From Fragilaria radians (taxonomy: Eukaryota; Bacillariophyta; Fragilariophyceae; Fragilariales; Fragilariaceae): a stretch of DNA of 10,098 nt. The notes beneath the pieces are model-generated. The model was not told the DNA's origin, did not search any database, and was given only the letters and a program-made list of their open reading frames with translations. Position numbers and translations under genes: made by a program. Below, one piece after another: positions 1-7,298 of the stretch; position 1 is the first letter of the stretch, and each line of letters begins with the position of its first letter. The DNA is taken from assembly GCA_900642245.1 (NCBI GenBank), contig CAAAJI010000051.1, positions 7,489 through 17,586 on the forward strand. Direction: 5' to 3'.

Positions 1-1179
1 CAGTGGTTGGAAGATTGTTACAAATGCCAATATTTTTGGTGACATATGCCTTGTTTTCCACTGGTAGCATAGCCAACCCATTGTAGCGATCCCAATCTCA
101 AATCAGAAAATCTCATTTTGTTCCTTTACTTCTCGAATAGTTTCTTTGAATTTACTCCTCATCGTATACAGCCTTGACAACTATCATTTTCAAATTTTTG
201 AATCCAAACCTGTGTTTATGTGCCCCATAATCTACATCTTGAAAAGGTAGGTAGATAGATTTATTGAGGTGCACGAAATCACAAGTTTACTATTCTTTTC
301 CAGACAGTCTCCTACATTTTTTCATTTCTTCATAGGAGAAATGCGTTGTAACATCAGGAATCTAGCTTTATAGTCAAAGGTTTGCAATTAGACCAACAAA
401 ATCTTTATTGGCGTATCCTCTAAACAGGTGCATAGTTGTACTGGAAGTTAATGCTAGGAATTTGTTTATTTTTTTTCATGAATTCTGGCTCTGAATACTT
501 AAATTTCTTTCTCTTTTTTTTACTCTGTTTATGTTTGTACTTTTGGCTCCAACCTGCGGTGAATTTTGAATGAAATAATTGTTCTATCCCCCCTATACAG
601 ATAAAGGATAAGCTGTTTGAAAGAGTTTGAAAGAATATTTGATCAAGGGCAAAGTCTTAAGTTCTTTTTCCTAAAACTTACAAAGCAATTTATCACAATA
701 TAAATTCATTGAATAATTGTGCGGACTGTAATAATCACTGAATAACAAGAACGACTTGTGCTGATCAAGGAAATTGTGTGCTTGGCTGGCAAATAGATAT
801 TAATGGGGAGTTAAAAATCTTGAGATTTACAAGTAAGTAGAAGATCATTAATTTGGCAACATTGAGCAAAAGGGGAAAAAATTTGGAAAGTGGTGGAGAA
901 AATGAATTATTCATTATCTCCCAAGGTCCTAGATACAACTTGGTCGACATGGGGCACAACCCAAAACATAGATGTTTTTCAGGAAAACTACGTTGCAACT
1001 TGTATCCTTTGCTTATAGGATGAAATTCAAACTTAATAAATGACACGTATAGTATAAAGCAACGCAAGAATCTTGTCATGTGTAGCCTTGTTTTTGTTGC
1101 AAACTGAAAAATCAATCTACGATGTGCAAAAGACAAACATTACTCAATGGGAACGTTCGCTCAAACGACATGATTTGCA
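1..1179. other. AT-rich intergenic region with no supported gene
   Basis: I see no convincing gene here. The stretch is rich in A and T runs. The only longish open frame (minus strand, 765-1136) has no recognisable domain and starts at an ordinary spot in what should be the 3' flank of the MYND-finger gene. The right end must contain the 3' UTR and polyadenylation site of that gene. Small repeats are present: a perfect 10-bp tandem duplication (GTTTGAAAGA twice, 615-634), a short GGTA/GATA-like run near 246-260, and a 6-bp inverted repeat (TTCAAA/TTTGAA) around 189-202. Part of a gene outside the window or a strongly intron-split gene cannot be excluded. Confidence 0.6.
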
Positions 1180-2319
1180 CTATATCAATGCAGGATTTGT
1201 AGATTTTGAGTTGCCTACAGATCTCTTGCAGATGATTTCATCGTCATGGCTATCAACTGCTCGCTTCTTAATGGGTTTCGCGAATATTCCTCCAATCATC
1301 CATCGGTTTTTGACGAAAATATCGTTGGCCATCGTCCCACTTTGACGAACTCGACTTCCCGCACAAGGATTTTCCCCGAAGAAAGTGAAGTCTCCGTAGT
1401 CTTCAACTCCCATTATCTCAGCTGCCAATGGAGGTAAGTGTGGCAATAACTTCAAGTCCAAAAGATTGTTACTGTCTGATACTCCTTCCATCTCAGTATT
1501 TGTAGTAGACAAGAAAGCTGTCCCATATTTCATAAGTCCCATTGTATCAGTCCAATCATAATCGGGACATGTGAATCCAGGATTGAAGAAAACAACTACA
1601 TTCGGACTTGGAATATCCCGAAGTAGGTCATCTGTGTACAAGGATTTGTGCGTGTGAAGGTGTAGCCTGAAAGCCTTACTTCCATTCCGTTCGTAAGGAA
1701 GGGAACGTTCCATATCTACCCCACTTTCTGGACACTCAGGGCCAATCATGTGAAGGTGGATGGTGGAAAATACAAAGTCTTCTGCAAGCGGCAAGAGAGC
1801 TTCAGTGTATGCCTCTAGGGCAGAAGATTCATTATTCCATAGTTCAGATTCTTTGGAAGCCCCAATCACATGAATTGTCATCTCATTACTAATAGATCCA
1901 AGATATTCTTGATAGCAGGGTCCCTCTCGAAGGATATTGGCGATAGTAGCAGGATAAGACTCAAGTTCACTTTGTATTCTGTTTTTGGCATCTTCGGTGC
2001 CACCAATTCCATCTTCCGCATCTTCATCGTCATTGCAAAGATTTAGAACTGAACATATAATGGATGAATGACCCAAAGCACCCTCGTTATCATCGATCTC
2101 CGTGGGTCTAGTATCTTCCAGTCTGCACTGCTCCGAGCAATAAGAAACTCGCTTACAATTCGGGCAAGATATAAGTATTGCCTGCTTTTTCCCGCAGTTA
2201 CAACAGCAGTTAAATCCAAGCCTTAATGTTGTATCCTTAGAAAGTTTTACCGATAGATGAGCTGCTCTAGTTTGTTGCTCTGGGAGATCTTCGATGTTCA
2301 GAGATGCAAGAAAATCCAT
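1180..2319 (-). CDS. MYND-type zinc finger protein with MSS51-like C-terminal domain
   Basis: Encodes 379 residues in one exon. An N-terminal MYND zinc finger shows ligands C39/C42, C52/C55, C61/C65 and H84/C89 (CPNC, YCSEQC, then GHSSIIC). The rest resembles the C-terminal domain of MSS51/ZMYND17-type proteins: TIHVIGAS (148-155), an IHLHMIGPE block (187-195), and FFNPGF (244-249) followed by a tryptophan. In yeast, MSS51 acts in mitochondrial COX1 mRNA translation. Algal relatives are mostly uncharacterised, so the role here is unknown, and no clear mitochondrial presequence is visible. MYND fingers usually bind proline-rich partner peptides. The gap between C65 and H84 is 18 residues instead of about 7, so the finger carries an acidic insert. 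The ATG at 2319 is chosen because the frame upstream holds only a TTG (2328) and then an in-frame TAA at 2380-2382. The start lies inside a 29-bp tandem duplication. The family call is good; the function is not established. Confidence 0.85.
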   Translation of the reverse strand: MDFLASLNIEDLPEQQTRAAHLSVKLSKDTTLRLGFNCCCNCGKKQAILISCPNCKRVSYCSEQCRLEDTRPTEIDDNEGALGHSSIICSVLNLCNDDEDAEDGIGGTEDAKNRIQSELESYPATIANILREGPCYQEYLGSISNEMTIHVIGASKESELWNNESSALEAYTEALLPLAEDFVFSTIHLHMIGPECPESGVDMERSLPYERNGSKAFRLHLHTHKSLYTDDLLRDIPSPNVVVFFNPGFTCPDYDWTDTMGLMKYGTAFLSTTNTEMEGVSDSNNLLDLKLLPHLPPLAAEIMGVEDYGDFTFFGENPCAGSRVRQSGTMANDIFVKNRWMIGGIFAKPIKKRAVDSHDDEIICKRSVGNSKSTNPALI

Positions 2320-2348
2320 CGGAACCAAAAAATTGTAAGAAAATCCAT
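2298..2348 (-). promoter_or_regulatory. overlapping out-of-frame uORF created by a duplicated start codon
   Basis: The upstream copy of a 29-bp tandem repeat carries the same ATG and the same flanks (GGTTCCGATGGAT) as the real start at 2319. Because 29 is not a multiple of 3, this ATG is out of frame. It encodes a 16-residue peptide (MDFLTIFWFRWIFLHL) that stops at TGA 2298-2300, past the main start. If the transcript begins upstream of 2348, scanning ribosomes would meet this ATG first, and because it overlaps the main start they could not simply reinitiate there. A second short uORF, 13 codons, lies at 2380-2421. Whether either is in the mRNA depends on the unmapped transcription start. Confidence 0.5.
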
Positions 2349-2365
2349 CGGAACCAAAAAATTGT
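2308..2365. repeat. 29-bp perfect tandem duplication across a start codon
   Basis: Positions 2308-2336 and 2337-2365 are identical for 29 bp, and the identity runs two more bases (AA) past the second copy. Each copy contains CCATCGGAACC, which is the start codon and its context on the minus strand. Perfect identity suggests a recent slippage or duplication event. Confidence 0.97.
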
Positions 2366-3278
2366 AAAACGGATGGCTTTTAGTGGTAGCGTGGATACCT
2401 CCTCCTCACTATGAATACCATTATAGCGGTAGTATATTAAGATTAATTTACTCCAATTAAGTAGCCGGTCTAACTTCTGCAAATAAAAAAATAACCTTAA
2501 TGAAATCAGGTATGATATTGCTGCCTACAATTCGAAAAAAGAGCTTGAGAGTCATGATCTGTCCTTGATTATGGCCTTAGCCTTTGATCAAATTCCACTA
2601 AATGAAAGGGAAAGCTGACAGTTTCATTGAGAGAGAAAGTAAAGAAACTAGTTGACTTAAACAAAAATCTCTTTGTAAAAATCTTCTATTTCACAAATTT
2701 AAATTATGAATAATCCATGCTAACCCTTAGCTCTCCACATTGTGAGCTTTTGATGTGGCCAAGGCATATGAAAGCAACAAAATTGAAGAAGTTAAAATGA
2801 GTTATTACCATTTCTTGTCGCTTTTTCTAACAAAGAGGCTCTTCATCTAGAGATTTTCATACTTACAAGCGATGGCTTTTATTGGAACATTCAGTATTAT
2901 CTTAAGCTGAATATTTCACGTCATGTAGAAATTAAGTAAACCTTTGAAAGTTCCTAACCATTAATACCAATGCAGCTTTTGAGTGAAAATGCTTCCATCG
3001 TACTCTCCAATACATCATTTGAATACTTTCTTTTGGTCTTAATTCTTAGTAAGGCTCTACACTTTTGCAATAAAATTAAAATTGCATGGAATCTGATCAA
3101 GTAAGAATCTTGATCAATGCTAAGTCAATTAAGAAGTTCAAGACATATCAAGGGGTACCCCCATATTCCACTATTCTTAAGTGTCTCCTTTCGTGGTATC
3201 TAATCATACAACAGAGAGTTCCTTGATAATTCGAATTGTCACGCGCAGCGCATCTTGGCAATCATTTTCCTGAACTTA
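2366..3278. other. intergenic region between two tandem minus-strand genes
   Basis: No supported gene lies here. The region must hold the promoter and 5' leader of the MYND-finger gene (left part) and the 3' UTR of the helicase gene (right part). Visible structures are a 13-codon uORF at 2380-2421 (minus), a perfect inverted repeat TGATCAAG-7 nt-CTTGATCA at 3094-3116, and a GC-rich palindrome GGGGTACCCC at 3152-3161 that stands out in AT-rich surroundings. I could not pick a TATA box or polyadenylation signal with confidence. Confidence 0.6.
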
Positions 3279-5000
3279 TTATTCTTCATTTTCAACGTCC
3301 TCAGAATCTGATGAAGAAGAGGCGTCACTGACATGACTAGCACGTTGAAGAACAATTCGATTTGGATTTAAACATGGAAAGTCGTCTTCATTGTCTTCAT
3401 CCCTGACGGCTTCTTCAAATATCGCTGGTGCTTCTGATTTGGAATCGTTGCTACTAGCTTTTGCAACAGCCTTCTTCTTAGAGGATGGGGATTTAGTTTC
3501 AACCAATTGTAGTAAATTTGGGTCTACCCATGCCTTTGTTTCTGTCAACAGGGAACATATATCGCGTGCCATGGGTTGAAGTTCTCTGGTGAAGAAGCTA
3601 TATACTGTCGCAGGTTGGGAATGTGTCTCGGAACCGAGATTACGTCCGGCTCTGCCACATCGGTGTACATACTGTTCTAATGATGTGGGGAAATCATAAT
3701 TGATGACTGTTTTTAAGTTCGGAATATGTATTCCACGTCCTGCTATGTCAGTAGCTAATAGTGTTTGTACTTTCCCGCAATGGAAATTTTGTAGAACTCG
3801 TTCTCGATCCGGTTGACTCAATTGGCTATGTAATTGTGCACATGCAATGCCTTCCTTTTGCAGAAGCTTCAAGATGTATTGAAGAGTTTTGATTCGCGCA
3901 AAGAATACAAGGCAGAGATGTTGAGTGCGGGTAGATTTCTCAGATCGGATCTTGGTAAGCGTTGTTACTAGTTTTCGTGGTTTCTTATGTTCCGAGCATA
4001 CGTGAAGAATTTGAACAACATTTGATGGGATTCTTGCAATATCTACAAGTCCCCTGTGCTTCTTTTTCTCGCGTTTCTCCTCTTCGTCGTCGTTCTTCTC
4101 TGGAACATTGTCGACATCTTCCGAAAAATCGACATTGGTTGAATCGTGTTGATGAGGTTCTGGGTTCATCGAGGGATTGTTTTTCCCAACAGTGATGGTG
4201 TTAACTTTTATGATCGCATGCCTTTTTCCTATCCAATCATTCCATTTGCAAGCTTCCGCAGGAAATGTTGCCGAAAAGAGGCAAATTCGCCTTTCCCTCT
4301 CACTTCCAAGTAACTCGAAGATTTCATCAACTTGAGTTGCTAAATCTACATGCATAGCCAATCGATCCGCTTCATCCAACGTAATCCATGGAATTTCTTT
4401 CCATTTACTATCATTTGAATTCTTCAGCACATCTATTAATCGTCCAGGAGTGGCAGTAATCAGGACAGGTTTCGATTGAAAGTTAAAGTCAACTTCCGTA
4501 ACGTCACCTCCATAGAGAGCCAGCAACCTTAGAGCTGATGACTTTTTCATGCTACGTGACAAGGATCGTTCCACTTGTCGTGCTAATTCGCGTGTAGGAA
4601 CTAAAACCAAGCCTTGTATTCCATCTTTGTGTTTTTCACATTCGGCTAACATGGGTAGACCGTATGCAAACGTTTTTCCACTACCTGTTGGTGCGATTCC
4701 AATCATATCTAATTTCGATTGGAGTAATGTTGACCAAGTTTGAAGCTGAATGATTGTTGGATTCCATTGATTCTTCGCACGCATCTCCAAACATTCCCAA
4801 AATGATTTGATCGGTCGTAACAGTTCATGTTCATATAGGTCTGAATTTTGAAATGATGCAGGAATTGAAAACTCTTCTTGATCACCACCCAGGAGCGAAA
4901 CACTTAGAGATTCCTTCGGTGTGTCCTTATCCTGAAAATTATCGACCAAATCATTGTCTTCTTTGCGCTTACTTCTGTTCCTCTTTCCGCGCTTTCCCAT
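3279..5000 (-). CDS. DEAD-box ATP-dependent RNA helicase
   Basis: Encodes 573 residues in one uninterrupted exon. The DEAD-box motifs appear in order: Q motif with Q85 (NPTIIQ), motif I APTGSGKT (103-110), Ia PTRELA (135-140), GG (164-165), Ib TPGR (184-187), II DEAD (209-212), III SAT (243-245), IV LVFFAR (364-369), V ATDIAGRG (416-423) and VI HRCGRAGR (446-453). It should therefore be an active ATP-dependent RNA unwinding enzyme. The N-terminus is strongly basic (MGKRGKRNRSKRK, nuclear or nucleolar signal-like), and the C-terminus is acidic and serine-rich (SSSSDSEDVENEE). A charged insert of about 50 residues (roughly 274-325) separates the two RecA domains. Motif V continues as GRGIHIPN, with histidine where most members have aspartate. 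From memory the core most resembles the Dbp3/RH5 group involved in 60S ribosome assembly, but DDX5-like relatives are possible. The ATG context (GAAATGG) is good. The gene is divergent from MTHFR. Confidence 0.95.
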   Translation of the reverse strand: MGKRGKRNRSKRKEDNDLVDNFQDKDTPKESLSVSLLGGDQEEFSIPASFQNSDLYEHELLRPIKSFWECLEMRAKNQWNPTIIQLQTWSTLLQSKLDMIGIAPTGSGKTFAYGLPMLAECEKHKDGIQGLVLVPTRELARQVERSLSRSMKKSSALRLLALYGGDVTEVDFNFQSKPVLITATPGRLIDVLKNSNDSKWKEIPWITLDEADRLAMHVDLATQVDEIFELLGSERERRICLFSATFPAEACKWNDWIGKRHAIIKVNTITVGKNNPSMNPEPHQHDSTNVDFSEDVDNVPEKNDDEEEKREKKKHRGLVDIARIPSNVVQILHVCSEHKKPRKLVTTLTKIRSEKSTRTQHLCLVFFARIKTLQYILKLLQKEGIACAQLHSQLSQPDRERVLQNFHCGKVQTLLATDIAGRGIHIPNLKTVINYDFPTSLEQYVHRCGRAGRNLGSETHSQPATVYSFFTRELQPMARDICSLLTETKAWVDPNLLQLVETKSPSSKKKAVAKASSNDSKSEAPAIFEEAVRDEDNEDDFPCLNPNRIVLQRASHVSDASSSSDSEDVENEE

Positions 5001-5208
5001 TTCTACGTCTCCTGATGCAAAAGAGTGTTTTCATGTAGATGAAGTGTTACTATGCATGAAAGCTAGTTCAGTACTCAGTACTCAGCCCTCAGTATTCAAC
5101 AGTCAGCTGCAGCACTGTGCTTAACATAAGATTTTCCAAACAGAAGCACAAATAATAAAATCATATTTTTATTCCTCCATCCTTTTCCTTGCTTCAATAT
5201 CTTCTAAA
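5001..5208. promoter_or_regulatory. bidirectional promoter region between helicase and MTHFR
   Basis: Only 208 bp separate the start codons of two divergent genes, so promoter elements and both 5' leaders must lie here. The MTHFR side carries a T/C-rich stretch (about 5164-5195) just before the ATG, as often seen near transcription starts. The centre holds a degenerate 7-bp tandem repeat. There is no clear TATA box. Shared control is an inference from spacing alone. Confidence 0.6.
5069..5103. repeat. degenerate CAGTACT 7-bp tandem repeat
   Basis: Five consecutive 7-bp units read CAGTACT, CAGTACT, CAGCCCT, CAGTATT, CAACAGT, followed by CAGCTGCAG. The first two are identical and the others drift. 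The array sits in the middle of the bidirectional promoter region. It could be a simple microsatellite or a cluster of factor binding sites. Confidence 0.85.
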
Positions 5209-7188
5209 ATGGGTCGGATTATTGATATGATTGAAAGCCGTCGAAGAAAAGCGCCGAATCCTAGTTCCAAACCTCTTTATTACTCCTTCGAATTCTTCCC
5301 TCCGAAAACGGAAGCTGGTTTGGACAATCTTCTCATGAGGATGGATCGCATGATTGGACGGTTAGATCCACTTTTCATTGATGTTACTTGGGGCGCATCT
5401 GGATCGACAGCAGCACGATCTATGGCAGTTGCAACACATGCTCAGAAATTTTCAGGAGTACAAGTTTTGTTACATTTGACATGTGCCGGGATGAATCGAG
5501 ATCAACTTCTACGTACCTTGGAACAAAGCAAGGCAAATGGGATAAGGAATTTACTCATTCTGCGAGGAGATCCACCCCGATCGATCCAATCCTGGAAGCC
5601 AAATGATGTTTCGGGGGGTCACTGCGATCGATCCATTGATTTGGTTCGACTTGTAAGAGAAGTCTACGGAACTTACTTTTGTATAGCAGTGGCAGGACAT
5701 CCAGAGGGACATCCCTCTTCCATATCAAGAAAGGAGGAGATGAAACACTTAAAGGAAAAAATAACCGCAGGTGCGGATTTTATCATTACACAGTTCTTTT
5801 ATGATTGCCATTCCTTCTTTGATTTTGTTCTTGCCTGTCGTGAGGAAGGCATCACTTGTCCAATCCTTCCAGGAATTATGCCAATTCACTCTTATTCAAG
5901 TTTTGTCCGGATGACTAAATATTGCAACATATCTGTACCGAAATCTCTTATGAACCGTCTTGAATCTGTCAAGGATAATGATGACGCGATTAAGGAAATC
6001 GGCATTGATCTGGCCGTGGACATGTGTCAACAGTTATTGCAAAGACCTGTGGAGGAAGGAGGAGTAGATGGCATTCATTTTTACACACTCAATTTGGAAC
6101 GTAGTGTCACACAGATATTGTTGGGTATGCAGGTGATTGACGTCGTCGTCGATCGAGCGACGAAAGACAGCACTGTGGGTAGACGCCGAGGTTTTTCCAT
6201 CAGCGATGTCAAACCGATACCATCATCTCGAGCCTTGCCCTGGAGACCTTCAGCTCTGGATGAGCGATCCAAGGAAGAAGTAAGACCCATCAATTGGGCC
6301 AACCGACCTAAGAGCTACGTCATGAGAACCGAAACATGGGACGAATTCCCGAATGTAAGTACTCAAATTTACAAGAGGCTTCTTATGCAATATCTATTTA
6401 TCTAAAACCATATTCACACCCATCTTAGGGCCGTTGGGGTGACTCTACTTCTCCTGCTTTTGGGGAATTATCAGAAGTTTCTCATTTCTATAATTTTACA
6501 ATTCCCCAGGATGATCGTCGAGCTATGTTGGGCCACGAGCCCAAAACTGTTCAAGATGTCTACAATGTGTTTGCCAAATACATCGAAGGCAAGATTGCGA
6601 GTATTCCATGGTGTGAAACTCCTTTAGAACCAGAATCTTTCCTCATCCAGCCTCAGCTTGTCGAGCTAAATCTGGCAGGCTTCCTGACTATCAATAGTCA
6701 ACCCTTCCGTCAATGGTGTGCCCAGCACTCATCCGATATTTGGATGGGGAGGTCCCGGTGGGTATGTCTACCAAAAAGCCTACGTTGAATGCTTTGTCAG
6801 TCCCGAGAATGCCGAACGCTTACTTCAAGAATTAGACGCTCATCCCAGTATGGTAATGTATGGAGTTAATGCTTTAGGTGAGGAACTCCGAGCAGGATCG
6901 ATCCAAGAAGGACTCACCACTGCACTTACTTGGGGTGTCTTCCCCAACCGTGAAATTGTTCAACCCACCATTTTTGATCCACTTACATTCTCTGTATGGG
7001 CGGAAGAGGCGTTTTCCCTATGGACTGTCATGTGGCTAGACCTATATGAACCTGATAGTGATAGCTATGATTTGATTCAAACTATCCGAGATACTTATTT
7101 CCTTATTGCTATAATTGACAACGACTTCGTTTCCGATAATTCTTCACAGATCTTTAGTGCCATGTATCAGCTATTTCATAATAAATGA
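5209..7188 (+). CDS. MTHFR: methylenetetrahydrofolate reductase (two exons, one apparent frameshift)
   Basis: Reduces 5,10-methylene-THF to 5-methyl-THF with FAD and NAD(P)H, supplying methyl groups for methionine synthesis. Exon 1 (5209-6354, 382 codons) is the catalytic TIM barrel: SFEFFPPKTE with catalytic-type E28, DVTWGASGST (58-67), LHLTC (88-92), LRGDPP (118-123), AGHPEGH (162-168), TQFFYD (194-199), PGIMPI (221-226) and HFYTLN (290-295). The linker has RPINWANRPKSY (359-370) and ends at EFPN. Exon 2 starts at 6429 (GRWG) and encodes the S-adenosylmethionine-binding regulatory domain typical of eukaryotic enzymes: IPWCET, LTINSQP, GWGGPGGYVYQKAY, TWGVFP. The frame breaks once at 6702-6708. 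With one base skipped the product is about 634 residues, close to human MTHFR (656). Read literally it ends at TGA 6786-6788 after about 501 residues. No human-like serine-rich N-terminal extension is present. AATAAA (7180-7185) overlaps the stop codon. Confidence 0.94.
6355..6428 (+). other. 74-nt phase-0 spliceosomal intron in MTHFR
   Basis: The donor GTAAGT (6355-6360) follows the EFPN codons exactly, and the acceptor TTAG (6425-6428) precedes the GGCCGTTGGGGT codons (GRWG). Joining the two restores the conserved EFPN-GRWG block of MTHFR proteins without a gap. The intron length is not a multiple of three. If retained, translation reaches an in-frame TAA at 6403-6405, 16 codons past the donor. 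Confidence 0.93.
6702..6708 (+). other. apparent one-base frameshift in the MTHFR regulatory domain
   Basis: Homology runs in one frame through LTINSQ (CAA at 6699-6701) and in the +1 frame from CCT TCC GTC AAT GGT (6703-6717, PSVNG) onward. One surplus base in CCCTT explains it. Introns cannot: the conserved residues abut directly, and the only GT...AG pairs are 10-29 nt apart. CCC-U is also a sequence on which a proline tRNA can slip +1 onto CCU. Sequencing error, mutation and programmed frameshifting all remain open. Confidence 0.85.
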
Positions 7189-7298
7189 CATCAAGGGAAA
7201 GAAGACTTGTTTCTAAAGGAGATTTATCAAAAGTCTTGAAGGAAGCATTGTACGATAATGTAACTTTCTGTAAATGATATCTGTTTATATGATTATTT
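7189..7298. other. shared 3' spacer of two convergent genes
   Basis: Only 110 bp separate the MTHFR stop (7186-7188) from the stop of the minus-strand TPR gene (TAG at 7299-7301). Both 3' UTRs must be short or overlap. I see no strong stem-loop, and no canonical polyadenylation signal apart from AATAAA overlapping the MTHFR stop. Confidence 0.7.

Noticed and set aside
765..1136. 123-residue open frame on the minus strand
   Set aside because: It has no recognisable domain, a composition typical of AT-rich random translation, and a location in the 3' flank of a real gene.
2267..2482. 71-residue frame reading through both copies of the 29-bp repeat
   Set aside because: It has no ATG at its 5' end and overlaps the start of the well-supported MYND-finger gene in another frame.
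6697..6725. A tiny second MTHFR intron to explain the frame change
   Set aside because: The GT...AG pairs available are 8-29 nt long, too short for a spliceosomal intron, and they would remove conserved residues.
6718..7188. A separate gene for the C-terminal half of MTHFR
   Set aside because: It has no ATG at its start and continues the MTHFR homology without a gap from the preceding frame. It is the same gene after a one-base frame change.
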